From Bacillus zhangzhouensis (GTDB lineage: Bacteria > Bacillota > Bacilli > Bacillales > Bacillaceae), in NCBI GenBank assembly GCA_025809375.1, contig CP099514.1, positions 248,001 through 312,000 on the forward strand: a stretch of DNA of 64,000 bases, written 5' to 3'. A program made the translations under genes and the position numbers. Shown here piece by piece: positions 49,330-59,012 of the stretch (position 1 is the first letter of the stretch; every line of letters begins with the position of its first letter). The notes beneath the pieces were generated by a model. It did not search any database, was not told the DNA's origin, and saw only the letters and a program-made list of their open reading frames with translations.

Positions 49330-49648
49330 AGTTTAATGCTAGCAGTGCAGCTTTTAAACAGAAAGAAATGGGGGCTGATGTTGTACATCGAATTGAAGCT
49401 GAAAGAGGGATACGGTTTTCGGCAAGTGGTCATGGAACTGTGCCGTCATCACAGGCATTGTTAAAAACGAACTAGGGGTGACCGTTGTGCCGAAAATGGT
49501 GGCACAAGAGGATAAGAACCAAGTCACTTATTTGCAAATTGATTCATGCCCAACCCGCACAATTGTGTTTGCATACGTGGAAGAAAGGTATTTAACGAAA
49601 GCCGCTCAAACCTTCACGGACCTACATCAGAATCAAGGGGAAGTTTAA
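49330..49648 (+). pseudogene. ycgK: LysR-type regulator 3' relic, probable ycgK
   Basis: From about 49440 one frame reads ITGIVKNELGVTVVPKMVA and TYLQIDSCPTRTIVFAYVEE to a stop at 49646-49648. This is the C-terminal end of a LysR substrate-binding domain. A different frame before it (MGADVVHRIEAERG) has coding character but I do not recognise it. There is no DNA-binding domain. B. subtilis has the LysR gene ycgK between aroK and cah, so this is probably what remains of it. Confidence 0.7.
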
Positions 49649-49694
49649 ACAAACGTTTCATTAAAACGCAAAAAGCAGGGGAGCACTCTGCTTT

Positions 49695-50480
49695 TTAATA
49701 TAAGTCCAGACGCTGATCTGTCATAACCGGAATTTGCTGCCTGACTTCATCCACTAGCTGAAGATCAATCTCTGCATAATAAATGTCTTCGTCATCGCTT
49801 GTTTCAATCAGTATGCGGCCGAGTGGGTCAATCACCATGGAGTGCCCAGGGAATTTCGTGTCCCTGCTAGTGCCCGTTCTGTTAACAGCAATCATAAATG
49901 ACTGGTTTTCAATCGCTCTTGCAATGAGCAGGCTGCGCCAATGGTCCACTCTTGCTGACGGCCATTGCGCCGCATTGACGAGCACCTTTGCTCCTTTGTT
50001 CACAAGTGTTCTGGAAAGCTGCGGGAAGCGGAGGTCATAGCAGATCATCGCACCAATCATTACATTTTCACTATAGTCAAATAAGCCAAGCTCATCACCA
50101 GCGGTTAAATAGTTGTGCTCATCCATTAAGCGGAATAAATGAATTTTATCATAATCTAACAAAAGCTCACCTTGGCGGTTAAAGACGTACATCGTGTTGG
50201 TGAAGTTTTCATCTTCTGTCCGCTTATTTAATATACTGCCTGCGATGAGATACACTTGGTGTTTACGGGCAAAGGAGGAGAAGAGCTGTTTTGTGCGTTC
50301 ACCGTTTACATCCGCCAGCTGATCGGCTTGTTCAAGGGCGTAGCCGGTATTCCACATTTCGGGTAAAATGATCAGATCAGGCTGCTCGGGGACTGTCTCT
50401 TCTAAAAACGCTGCTGCTTTTTTAAAATTCACTTCAGGTTCACCAATTTGTACATCCATTTGGACAAGGGCGATTTTCAT
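49695..50480 (-). CDS. Carbon-nitrogen hydrolase, omega-amidase-like
   Basis: A 261-residue nitrilase-superfamily amidase. The Glu-Lys-Cys triad is visible in LIILPEMWNTGY, LLDYDKIHLF and MICYDLRFPQ. It resembles B. subtilis MtnU (YkrU), the omega-amidase that hydrolyses alpha-ketoglutaramate in methionine salvage, but is not in a mtn operon. ATG at 50480 has AAGGAGG 7 bases upstream; homology begins there. It stands alone; the substrate is likely an omega-amide of a 2-oxo acid, by family. Confidence 0.85.
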   Translation of the reverse strand: MKIALVQMDVQIGEPEVNFKKAAAFLEETVPEQPDLIILPEMWNTGYALEQADQLADVNGERTKQLFSSFARKHQVYLIAGSILNKRTEDENFTNTMYVFNRQGELLLDYDKIHLFRLMDEHNYLTAGDELGLFDYSENVMIGAMICYDLRFPQLSRTLVNKGAKVLVNAAQWPSARVDHWRSLLIARAIENQSFMIAVNRTGTSRDTKFPGHSMVIDPLGRILIETSDDEDIYYAEIDLQLVDEVRQQIPVMTDQRLDLY

Positions 50481-50694
50481 ACGAGTTCCTCCTTTATTCG
50501 CTAAATATGATGGGGGAGCATCCATGAGTGTATGTAGCGGTTTATTTTAGTTTTCAAGGCCAGTTTCTTTATCATAAAGGTTTCCGTCATCTTTGCCAAT
50601 AGAAATGTCAGAAGGTTTTGTTAAATAGCTTTCTAACTCAAGACATCGGTGTTATGATACATATAATGAATAAAACAAAGGGGGATACTCGGAT

Positions 50695-51651
50695 ATGCAA
50701 TTATTCGATTTATCATTAGAAGAGCTAAGAAAATATAAACCAACGAAAACAGCACGTCCTGATTTCTCAGACTTTTGGAAGAAATCGCTCGAAGAACTGC
50801 GCCAAGTAGAGGCAGGGCCGTCACTTGAACCTTATGACTATCCAGTGAAAGGTGTCAAGGTGTATCGCCTGACATATCAAAGCTTTGGACATTCTAAAAT
50901 TGAAGGCTGGTATGCTGTGCCTGATCAAACTGGTCCGCAACCAGCGCTCGTTCGTTTTCATGGCTATAATGCCAGTTATGATGGCGGCATTCACGACATT
51001 GTCAACTGGGCGCTGCATGGCTATGCAACATTTGGTATGCTCGTCCGCGGTCAAGGCGGCAGTGAAGATCAGGCAGTGACACCAGGCGGTCATGCTTTGG
51101 GGTGGATGACAAAAGGCATTTTATCAAAGGAGGCTTACTATTATCGCGGCGTTTATTTAGATGCGGTTCGTGCACTCGAAGTCATTCAATCCTTCCCAGA
51201 AGTGGATGATTATCGGATCGGCGTGATTGGTGGAAGCCAGGGAGGCGCATTAGCGGTTGCAGCTGCAGCCCTTTCAGACATTCCGAAGGTCGTCGTGGCA
51301 GATTACCCTTACTTATCAAACTTCGAGCGTGCAGTGGACGTTGCATTGGAGCAGCCTTATTTAGAAATCAATTCATACTTTCGAAGAAACAGTGATCCGG
51401 AAGCGGAGGAAAAGGCATTTGAGACATTAAGCTATTTTGATTTAATCAATTTAGCTGGATGGGTGAAACAGCCAACATTAATGGCGATCGGTCTAATTGA
51501 CAAAATAACTCCCCCATCTACTGTGTTTGCGGCATACAATCATTTAGAAACAGATAAAGATCTTAAGGTATATCGCTATTTTGGACACGAGTTTATCCCA
51601 GCTTTTCAAACAGAAAAGCTCTCCTTCTTACAAAAGCACTTGCTCAAATAG
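50695..51651 (+). CDS. cah: Cephalosporin-C deacetylase / acetyl xylan esterase
   Basis: A 318-residue alpha/beta hydrolase of carbohydrate esterase family 7. The nucleophile Ser is in GVIGGSQGGALA (about residue 181), the acid in AIGLIDKITPPST and the His in YFGHEFIP. It removes acetyl groups from xylo-oligosaccharides and cephalosporin C inside the cell, as a hexamer in B. subtilis and B. pumilus. ATG follows AAAGGGGGATACTCGGAT. Confidence 0.96.
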   Translation: MQLFDLSLEELRKYKPTKTARPDFSDFWKKSLEELRQVEAGPSLEPYDYPVKGVKVYRLTYQSFGHSKIEGWYAVPDQTGPQPALVRFHGYNASYDGGIHDIVNWALHGYATFGMLVRGQGGSEDQAVTPGGHALGWMTKGILSKEAYYYRGVYLDAVRALEVIQSFPEVDDYRIGVIGGSQGGALAVAAAALSDIPKVVVADYPYLSNFERAVDVALEQPYLEINSYFRRNSDPEAEEKAFETLSYFDLINLAGWVKQPTLMAIGLIDKITPPSTVFAAYNHLETDKDLKVYRYFGHEFIPAFQTEKLSFLQKHLLK

Positions 51652-51656
51652 AAGAA

Positions 51657-51687
51657 TAAAGAGGCCGCTCTAGGAGGGCCTCTTTGT
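51657..51687. terminator. Bidirectional terminator after cah
   Basis: AAAGAGGCC pairs with GGGCCTCTTT; it lies between cah and the convergent membrane-protein gene. Confidence 0.88.
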
Positions 51688-52001
51688 TAATAATTCGTAT
51701 TCTGTCTCGTTTTTTCATCAGGCACTAACGCTGTGATTATAAGGGTAAGAGCTGTGATGATATGCAGGATGAATCCGAGTATTGGAATCCAGGCGAGGCA
51801 GGATGTGATAATCCCAATGATGCTGCCAATCATTGGTCCTTGGTCTCGCTTCGATAAGGCGAGTGTGATAATATGCAGAATAAGCATGACCATGAGCGGT
51901 GTATAGCCATTGCTGATAATAAATAGTCCTCCAATGACAGGGATGGCAAGACAGGCTTCAAAAATCCCGGTGATCCATTTCATGATGCGAGATATAGACA
52001 T
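51687..52001 (-). CDS. Small polytopic membrane protein, unknown function
   Basis: A 104-residue protein with three or four hydrophobic segments (about residues 6-28, 32-48, 55-70 and 72-90) and little else. ATG at 52001 has AAGGAG 9 bases upstream; the earlier TTG at 52010 abuts that site. Clean signals and a shared terminator with cah make it credible. No family recognised; it has no counterpart that I recall at this place in B. subtilis. Confidence 0.7.
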   Translation of the reverse strand: MSISRIMKWITGIFEACLAIPVIGGLFIISNGYTPLMVMLILHIITLALSKRDQGPMIGSIIGIITSCLAWIPILGFILHIITALTLIITALVPDEKTRQNTNY

Positions 52002-52089
52002 GAGATCCAACTCCTTTTCATATATGTCTTATTCGTATTTTCCCAAAACGTGAAGAAGTCATGCAGCATTCTATAGAAAGAGTTGATGG

Positions 52090-52863
52090 ATGATGAGAGA
52101 GAGAATCAAGAAAGAGCTGAGAATCATCGAAGGAACGTATGACGTAAAGATTTGCCTCGCGGTCGAATCAGGCAGCAGAGCATGGGGATTCCCCTCGACT
52201 GATAGTGATTACGATGTTCGTTTTTTATATGTTCCTCGAAAAGAATGGTATTGGGCGATGGAAGAACATCGTGATGTCATTGAACGGCCGATTGATGATG
52301 AGCTTGATATAAGCGGCTGGGAGCTTAGAAAGGCACTTCGCTTATTCAATCAATCAAATCCGTCCATCATGGAATGGCTGTCTTCTGACATCATCTATGC
52401 TGAATCCTTCTCTTTGGCAAAGCAGCTAAGAGAATTAAAGGATCGAGCGTTTTATCCTGCAGCATTGATGTATCATTACCTCAATATGGCGAAGCGGAAT
52501 GAAAGCCGGCATTTACGAGGAGAGCAGGTGCGAATCAAAAAGTATTTTTATGTACTTCGTCCGCTGCTTGCCTGCCAATGGATTGAACGCTACCGGACAG
52601 TTCCGCCGATGGACTTTCACGAACTGCTTGGGGAATTAGTGGAGGAAGGACCGCTTTTAGCGGAAATCTATGGGCTGATCAAACGAAAAATGGACGGAGA
52701 AGAAATGGATGTAGAAAACCGCCTCGCTTATGTCCATCCATTTATCGACAAAGAACTTGCGCGATTTGATGATTTGGTGAAAAGCTACAATCAGCCGAAA
52801 GACAATCTGATGCAAGAATTAAATGAGTTGTTGCAGTCTACCCTTGATGAGGTGTGGGCGTAA
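52090..52863 (+). CDS. ycgL: Nucleotidyltransferase YcgL (RlaP family)
   Basis: A 257-residue protein of the polymerase-beta-like nucleotidyltransferase superfamily. The catalytic pattern GSRAWGFPSTDSDYDVRFLY shows the GS motif and two Asp. The C-terminal helical part fits the RlaP/YcgL family, linked to RNA ligases in some genomes. Two adjacent ATGs at 52090 and 52093 are possible; the ribosome site is weak (GAAAGAG). Position between cah and putB matches B. subtilis. Substrate is unknown. Confidence 0.88.
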   Translation: MMRERIKKELRIIEGTYDVKICLAVESGSRAWGFPSTDSDYDVRFLYVPRKEWYWAMEEHRDVIERPIDDELDISGWELRKALRLFNQSNPSIMEWLSSDIIYAESFSLAKQLRELKDRAFYPAALMYHYLNMAKRNESRHLRGEQVRIKKYFYVLRPLLACQWIERYRTVPPMDFHELLGELVEEGPLLAEIYGLIKRKMDGEEMDVENRLAYVHPFIDKELARFDDLVKSYNQPKDNLMQELNELLQSTLDEVWA

Positions 52864-52866
52864 GCA

Positions 52867-52902
52867 GGAAGAGCCAGCCGGTTAGAGGCAGGCTCTTTTT
52901 TA
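52867..52902 (+). terminator. Terminator of ycgL
   Basis: AAGAGCC pairs with GGCTCTT across a 15-base loop and ends in TTTTTT. Confidence 0.88.
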
Positions 52903-53023
52903 TCTCTTATTGTGATAAAACCACAAAAAAAGTCAGAATTTTTGTCATCTTCAAATATTGTAGCGGACAGCTGATGAGCCTTACAATAAAGTCGTAGCTT
53001 ACAAAGAGTGGGAGGTGCCCTTT

Positions 53024-53941
53024 ATGGAGTCGGTCACAAGAAATTTCTTCTTGTTTTTGTCAAAGAGCAGTCTCTTGAACCATATTGCTCGTAATTGGGG
53101 AAGTGCTGTTGTATCTAAGAAAATCATCGGAGGGAAGGACTTTGAGAGTACCATCCCTGTCATCAAACGATTAAATGAACAAGGAATGGCTGTGACAGTT
53201 GATCACCTTGGTGAGTTTGTCACAAAGGCAGAGGTTGCAAATGAACGGACGACTGAGTGTATTCAAACCATTCAGCGGATGGCTGAGGCGGGACTCAATT
53301 CCCACGTGTCACTCAAAATGACATCTCTTGGCCTGGATATTGACGATGACCTTGTGTATCGCAATATGAAACGTATTTTAGATACGGCAGAGAAACACCA
53401 TATCATGGTGACAATCGATATGGAGGATGAACAGCGCTGTCAAAAAACGCTCGACATGTTTAAAGAGATGAAATCTCAATATGAGTATGTCAGTACGGTC
53501 TTGCAGGCGTATTTGTACAGAACAGAAAAGGATCTTGATGACTTAAATGAGCTACAGCCATTTTTAAGACTTGTAAAGGGTGCCTATAAGGAATCCGCCG
53601 AAGTGGCGTATCCAAACAAAAAAGACGTCGATCAGAATTATCAAAAACTGATCGAAAAGCAATTGCTTACAGGGAACTATACAGCCATTGCGACACATGA
53701 CGATCGAATGATTGAGTTCACGAAAAATATTGTGAAAAAACACAATATACAGACAAGTCAGTTCGAATTTCAAATGCTGTACGGCATGAGAACAGAAACG
53801 CAGCAGGCACTTGTGAAAGAAGGCTATCAGATGAGGGTCTATACTCCGTATGGACGAGAGTGGTATGGCTACTACATGAGACGTCTTGCAGAACGGCCGG
53901 CAAACATTGCCTTTGCTTTAAAAGGGATGACGAAAAAATAA
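53024..53941 (+). CDS. putB: Proline dehydrogenase
   Basis: A 305-residue FAD-dependent proline dehydrogenase with a TIM-barrel fold. It oxidises proline to pyrroline-5-carboxylate at the membrane. Conserved pieces are VTIDMED, LRLVKGAYKE and the C-terminal YMRRLAERPANIAFALKG with the proline-binding Arg pair. ATG at 53024 has GGAGG 8 bases upstream; the GTG at 53015 overlaps that site. It lies 23 bp before putC, forming the catabolic operon. Confidence 0.95.
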   Translation: MESVTRNFFLFLSKSSLLNHIARNWGSAVVSKKIIGGKDFESTIPVIKRLNEQGMAVTVDHLGEFVTKAEVANERTTECIQTIQRMAEAGLNSHVSLKMTSLGLDIDDDLVYRNMKRILDTAEKHHIMVTIDMEDEQRCQKTLDMFKEMKSQYEYVSTVLQAYLYRTEKDLDDLNELQPFLRLVKGAYKESAEVAYPNKKDVDQNYQKLIEKQLLTGNYTAIATHDDRMIEFTKNIVKKHNIQTSQFEFQMLYGMRTETQQALVKEGYQMRVYTPYGREWYGYYMRRLAERPANIAFALKGMTKK

Positions 53942-53964
53942 TTTGAAACGGGAGCGTGACAAAA

Positions 53965-55512
53965 ATGACAACACCTTACAAGCATGAACCATTCACAGAT
54001 TTTAGCCAGGAAGAAAACCGCAAAGCGTTTGAACAAGCATTAGCTAAAGTAACCGAATCACTTGGTCAAACCTATCCGCTTGTGATTAATGGAGAAAGAA
54101 TTGAGACGAAAGACAAGATTGTTTCGATCAATCCAGCGAAAAAGGATGAAGTTATTGGAACCGTCTCAAAGGCCGGGAAGGAAGAGGCAGAACAAGCGGT
54201 TCAAGCTGCGGCCAAAGCATTCGAAACATGGCGCTATACATCTCCAGAAGAAAGAGCCAGCGTATTATTCCGTGCTGCGGCAAGCATTCGCCGTAAAAAG
54301 CATGAGTATTCAGCCCTTCTTGTAAAAGAAGCAGGTAAGCCGTGGAACGAAGCGGATGCAGATACAGCAGAAGCGATTGACTTTCTAGAGTATTACGCCC
54401 GTCAAATGCTGGAGCTGGCGAAAGGCAAACCAGTGAACAGCCGCGAAGGGGAGCGCAATCAATATGTTTACACACCAACTGGCGTGACGCTCGTCATTCC
54501 GCCGTGGAACTTCTTGTTTGCGATCATGGCAGGAACAACAGTAGCGCCAATCGTCACTGGGAATACAGTTGTTTTAAAACCAGCGAGTGCGACGCCTGTC
54601 ATTGCAGCTCGTTTTGTGGAAGAGCTTGAGCAAGCCGGTCTTCCAAAGGGTGTTGTCAACTTTGTACCAGGAAGCGGAGCAGAGGTCGGGGATTATTTAG
54701 TAGACCATCCCAAAACAAGCTTGATTACATTCACTGGATCAAGAGAAGTAGGGACACGTATCTTTGAACGCGCGGCAAAAGTGCAGCCTGGCCAGCAGCA
54801 TTTAAAACGTGTCATTGCTGAAATGGGCGGTAAGGATACAGTGGTAGTCGATGAGGATGCAGATATTGAATTAGCTGCTAATGCTATTTTTACATCAGCC
54901 TTCGGGTTTGCAGGTCAGAAATGTTCAGCTGGATCGCGGGCTGTCGTCCACGAAAAGCTGTATGATCAAGTGGTTGAGCGAGTGAAGGAAATCACAGAAA
55001 CGAAAACAACAGCCAATCCACTTTCTGCGGATGTCTACATGGGACCTGTCATTGATCAAGCGTCCTTTGACAAGATCACTGATTATATCGAGGTTGGCAA
55101 ACAGGAAGGCCGCTTAGTCACTGGCGGAACGAGTGATGATTCGGAAGGCTACTTCATCCACCCGACCATTTTTGCAGATCTTGAGCCTGATTCCCGCTTG
55201 ATGCAAGAAGAAATCTTTGGACCGGTCTTGGCTTTCTCGAAAGTCTCTAGCTTTGATGAGGCACTTGAGGTAGCCAATAACACAGAATACGGTTTAACAG
55301 GTGCTGTCATTACAAATAATCGTGATCACATCAACCGTGCGAAACAGGAGTTCCATGTGGGGAACCTTTACTTTAATCGTAACTGCACAGGTGCCATCGT
55401 AGGTTACCACCCATTCGGCGGATTCAAAATGTCAGGAACGGATTCAAAAGCAGGCGGTCCAGATTACCTAGCTCTGCACATGCAGGCAAAAACGATTAGT
55501 GAAATGTTTTAA
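53965..55512 (+). CDS. putC: 1-Pyrroline-5-carboxylate dehydrogenase
   Basis: A 515-residue aldehyde dehydrogenase superfamily enzyme that oxidises glutamate semialdehyde to glutamate with NAD. The catalytic Cys is in [13 protein letters not shown] and the Glu in VIAEMGGKD; the fold-specific [12 protein letters not shown] and [15 protein letters not shown] mark the RocA/PutC type. ATG at 53965 follows GGGAGCGTGACAAAA. Same length as B. subtilis PutC. The proline permease putP that follows it in B. subtilis is missing here. Confidence 0.95.
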   Translation: MTTPYKHEPFTDFSQEENRKAFEQALAKVTESLGQTYPLVINGERIETKDKIVSINPAKKDEVIGTVSKAGKEEAEQAVQAAAKAFETWRYTSPEERASVLFRAAASIRRKKHEYSALLVKEAGKPWNEADADTAEAIDFLEYYARQMLELAKGKPVNSREGERNQYVYTPTGVTLVIPPWNFLFAIMAGTTVAPIVTGNTVVLKPASATPVIAARFVEELEQAGLPKGVVNFVPGSGAEVGDYLVDHPKTSLITFTGSREVGTRIFERAAKVQPGQQHLKRVIAEMGGKDTVVVDEDADIELAANAIFTSAFGFAGQKCSAGSRAVVHEKLYDQVVERVKEITETKTTANPLSADVYMGPVIDQASFDKITDYIEVGKQEGRLVTGGTSDDSEGYFIHPTIFADLEPDSRLMQEEIFGPVLAFSKVSSFDEALEVANNTEYGLTGAVITNNRDHINRAKQEFHVGNLYFNRNCTGAIVGYHPFGGFKMSGTDSKAGGPDYLALHMQAKTISEMF

Positions 55513-55517
55513 GATGG

Positions 55518-55556
55518 AAAAGCATGAACCTGTACTGACGGGTTCATGCCTTTTTT
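55518..55556 (+). terminator. Terminator of putBC
   Basis: AAGCATGAACC pairs with GGTTCATGCCTT, loop TGTACTGACG, then TTTTTT. Confidence 0.95.
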
Positions 55557-55637
55557 GCCTGCCTGTGACTTGTTTCTATACAAAGCTAACTGGAAAGAAG
55601 TATGATAAATGTATCACTTAATCAGGGAGCAATCGGG

Positions 55638-56870
55638 ATGGAAGAGTTATTAGAAAAACTTCATACATTTTTTGATGTCGATAAATTAATTGCATTTATT
55701 AGCGGATATTTAAAAAAACCAGTGATTTTAGAAAGCACAGAGTGTCAGCTTCTTGCTTATAATTCTTACAGCATTCAGCAGTTTGACCCAGTCAATCAGC
55801 AAACGATTTTCTCAAAGGAGTGTCCGGGATCTGTGGTCGACTGGTTAAAGAAAACAGGGGTAATCGATCGACTTTTTACGGATTCAAAGCCTTTTTATGT
55901 GAGCGGTCATGACGAGCTCGGATTTAATCGGCGGGTGGCTGTGAGTGCCAAGCATAAACAAGAGGTAGTAGGCTTTATTTGGGTGCAGGACATTGAAGAC
56001 TCCCTCTCTCATGAAGAGCTGCAATTTTTACACGAAGCTTCCTATCAGGTTGGAAAAGTGATTTATAAGAATAAGAAACAGCTTGAGAAAAAGGAAGGCA
56101 AGATTGAAGAGTTTTTTAAAAAGGTCATGGATGATCACTTTTATACAGAAGAAGAACTGAAATGGGAGGCTGAGAACTTAAGCATTCCATTGCCAGCCGT
56201 ATTTACCGTCATGGTCGTGCATGCTGCCGATAACAAGAGTGAGACGGCAGAAGATGTGAAAGACGTCATTCGAACGTATTTGCAGCTAGAGGATAAGGTG
56301 AATCACGTCTATTCTGTTCAAGCAGATATCGTCGTCATATTAGGCAGCTTGTCAGACCGGCACTCACCGAAAGCGACTGCAGCTGATGTTATCGCACATC
56401 TGCAATCGAAAACGCATGCACATCCGTCCCCTTTGTATATCGGGATGGGAAGAGAGTATCGTGATGTCATGAAAATGAGTACCAGTCGATTTGAAGCGAT
56501 AGAGGTCGTGAAGGCAGTGAAAATTGTCGGAGGACAAGAACTGATTCCATATGATTACGAGAATCTGGGGGTCTTCCGGTTTTTAGACTCCATTTACAGC
56601 CATCAAAAAAAGAAAAACGATTTCAATCCAGATTTGTTACGTTTGAAGGAAAAAGACCGCGAGAGTCAAACCTCCTTTTTAAAAACGCTTGAAGTCTACT
56701 TATTGAATAACTGCAAGCTAAAGCCAGCAGCGGAGCAGTTGTTTATTCATCAAAATACATTAAACTATCGAATGAAACAAATTTTTGAAATGACTTCGAT
56801 CGACTTAAGTCATTTTAGCCAGCGATGTGAGTTATTTATTGAATTGATGCTGATGAAAAAAGATCAATAA
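55638..56870 (+). CDS. putR: PucR/CdaR-family activator of proline utilisation
   Basis: A 410-residue regulator of the PucR/CdaR family, the counterpart of B. subtilis PutR, the proline-responsive activator of put genes. The C-terminal helix-turn-helix is in LFIHQNTLNYRMKQIFEM, about residues 375-392. The N-terminal and central parts are the GAF-like and connector regions. ATG at 55638 follows AGGGAGCAATCGGG; open frame upstream to 55602 lacks a site. It follows putC with its own leader after the terminator. Confidence 0.9.
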   Translation: MEELLEKLHTFFDVDKLIAFISGYLKKPVILESTECQLLAYNSYSIQQFDPVNQQTIFSKECPGSVVDWLKKTGVIDRLFTDSKPFYVSGHDELGFNRRVAVSAKHKQEVVGFIWVQDIEDSLSHEELQFLHEASYQVGKVIYKNKKQLEKKEGKIEEFFKKVMDDHFYTEEELKWEAENLSIPLPAVFTVMVVHAADNKSETAEDVKDVIRTYLQLEDKVNHVYSVQADIVVILGSLSDRHSPKATAADVIAHLQSKTHAHPSPLYIGMGREYRDVMKMSTSRFEAIEVVKAVKIVGGQELIPYDYENLGVFRFLDSIYSHQKKKNDFNPDLLRLKEKDRESQTSFLKTLEVYLLNNCKLKPAAEQLFIHQNTLNYRMKQIFEMTSIDLSHFSQRCELFIELMLMKKDQ

Positions 56871-56880
56871 TGATGATGGA

Positions 56881-56912
56881 ATCCGCAGGTGAGAGGATCA
56901 TCTGCGGGTTTT
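56881..56912 (+). terminator. Terminator of putR
   Basis: ATCCGCAGGTGA pairs with TCATCTGCGGGTTTT around a short GAGAGGA-type loop. Confidence 0.88.
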
Positions 56913-57000
56913 CATGTGACATGCGAAAATGCCATACAACTGATGGAATTCGTTGTATGATAGATAAAGATTTTATGAGAAAAGTGAAGGGGGTCCGCCT

Positions 57001-58282
57001 TTGGGGTCCGTCACCTTAGCCATTTTGATTTTCATCATGACCCTTGTCCTTGTCATTTGGCAGCCAGGATGTGTCACCATAGGATGGTCAGCATGCGGAG
57101 GCGCCATTTTAGCACTTGCCTTTGGCGTCGTTCATTTAGGCGATGTGTGGGAAGTCACGCAAATTGTATGGAATGCCACCTTTGCCTTTATTGGCATTAT
57201 CATCATTTCGTTAAATTTTAGATGATATCGGTTTTTTTGAATGGGCTGACTGCATATGGCAAAAGCCGCAAGCGGCAACGGTGTCCGCATGTTTATATAT
57301 TTTACATTGCTCGGTGCTGTTGTGGCTGCTTTTTTTGCCAACGATGGAGCGGCATTGATTTTGATCCCAATCGTCTTATCTGTGGTGAGAGCGTTGAAGC
57401 TGGGTGAGCGCATGGTCTACCTTTTGTGATGGCGAGCGGCTTTATTGCAGATACAAACCCTTTGCCATTTGTCATTAGTAATCCGGTCAATATCGTATCA
57501 GCCGACTTTTTTCATCTTGTTTTCTAGAATATACATCGAATATATTTGTGCCAACCTTGTGTCACTTGGAGCGAGCATGCTGGTTCTGTATGTGTTTTAC
57601 CGAAAGCTTATTCCAAAAACCTACGATCTGTCACAGGCGAAAGAACCGGCGTCAGCTATTCGAGATATCCGCATGTTCCTTTTGTCTTGGTTTGTGCTCG
57701 GCTGTCTGCTTGTTGGTTATTTTGCGGGGGAGTTGATCGGGATTCCAGTGTCCATCATCGTAGGGGGGGATTGCTCTTGCTTTCTTGTGGCTGGCGAGAA
57801 GAAGTCCGCAAGTGGCGACAAAGCGAGTGATTAAAGAAGCGCCGTGGTCCATTGTGTTTTTCTCGATCGGCATGTATGTCGTCGTATATGGACTGAAAAG
57901 TGCCGGTCTCACAGAAATATTGGCGGCATGGGATCGAGCGAGGGGCATCACATGGTTTGCTTGCAGGAACGATGTTTATGGGTGTACTTGCCGCAGTGCT
58001 GTCCTCTGTGATGAACAATCAGCCGACTGTTTTAATTGATGCGATTGCCATTGGACACACAGATACAGCAGGTGTGAGAGACGGACTGATTTATGCCAAT
58101 GTCATCGGCTCCAACCTTGGACCGAAAATTGACCCCAATCGGCTCATTGGCGACATTGCTGTGGCTTCATGTCTTGTCCATATCTCTTGGGGGCTTACAT
58201 GAAAGCCGGAATCATCTTGACCATTCCAACCTCGATTCTCACTTTACTCGGGTTATATGTGTGGTTATGGTTCATTCATTAA
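57001..58282 (+). pseudogene. arsB: Frameshifted arsenite efflux permease (ArsB family)
   Basis: From a TTG with GAAGGGGG upstream, [20 protein letters not shown] begins an ArsB-type ion permease. The reading shifts at about 57215 (extra A in TTAAATTTT), then [83 protein letters not shown] and [16 protein letters not shown] follow in ArsB order in changing frames. Near 58130 the end [17 protein letters not shown] is in a different frame from KAGIILTIPTS. At least five lesions are needed, so no functional protein is made. Alternatively read as several short frames, none credible. Confidence 0.85.
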
Positions 58283-58285
58283 AAA

Positions 58286-58321
58286 GAAAAAAGAGCAGAT
58301 GAATGGGACTGCTCTTTTTTT
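58286..58321. terminator. Bidirectional terminator arsB relic / yckA
   Basis: AAAAAAGAGCAG pairs with CTGCTCTTTTTT between convergent units. Confidence 0.93.
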
Positions 58322-58322
58322 G

Positions 58323-59000
58323 CTACAGGTATTTCGCATAGCGTTTTTCTAAAAAGTCCTGAAACAATGAGACAACACTGCAAATGCCCCAGTAAATGAG
58401 TGCGACCAAAATATACATGGTCATATAATCGAATTCTCGTCCGCCGACAATTTTTGCTTGCTGGAAGAGCTCTGGTACAGTAATCATCGCTGCCAGTGAG
58501 GAAGCTTTGATTAAATCGAGCATGACATTGGTCAATGGTGGCAGGGCGATGCGGACGGATTGAGGCAAAATGACACCGCGCATCGTTTGCCAATAGCTGA
58601 GACCTAATGATTTAGCGGCTTCCACCTGTCCACTTGGAACAGAGGAGAGGGCCGCCCGGTTAATTTCCGCAATATAGGCAGCACTATTGAAGCTGAACCC
58701 AATAATGGCGGCAGTAACCGCTGTAAACTCAATGCCGATATAAGGGAATCCAAAATAAAGAATAAACAAAATCACCAGAATGGGCACGCCTCGCATGAAT
58801 GAGATATACAGCCGTGCAGGCAGCCGAAGAATCCACGAATTCGCCATCCTGGCAAGAGCGATAAAAAAGCCAAGAATGGTACCAAAAAACATGCTTACAA
58901 AGGAAATGAGCAGCGTCAGCCAGATGCCTTTCATGACGAACGGAAATGACGCCTTTGCCAATGCAGGATTAAATATATATTCTAAATGAATATCTCCCAC
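58323..59000 (-). CDS. yckA: Amino acid ABC transporter permease YckA
   Basis: A 225-residue permease of the polar amino acid (HisM/GlnP-like) type with about five membrane helices and the EAA loop in GQVEAAKSLGLSYWQTMRGVILPQ. GTG at 59000 follows AAGGGGCCGCAATC. It lies 12 bp after the binding-protein gene. No ATPase gene is present in this pair, so an ATPase encoded elsewhere must serve, as for B. subtilis yckAB. Substrate unknown, possibly a sulphur or polar amino acid. Confidence 0.88.
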   Translation of the reverse strand: MGDIHLEYIFNPALAKASFPFVMKGIWLTLLISFVSMFFGTILGFFIALARMANSWILRLPARLYISFMRGVPILVILFILYFGFPYIGIEFTAVTAAIIGFSFNSAAYIAEINRAALSSVPSGQVEAAKSLGLSYWQTMRGVILPQSVRIALPPLTNVMLDLIKASSLAAMITVPELFQQAKIVGGREFDYMTMYILVALIYWGICSVVSLFQDFLEKRYAKYL

Positions 59001-59012
59001 GATTGCGGCCCC

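Noticed and set aside
54152..54478. Minus-strand frame inside putC
   Set aside because: Antisense shadow of a highly conserved gene.
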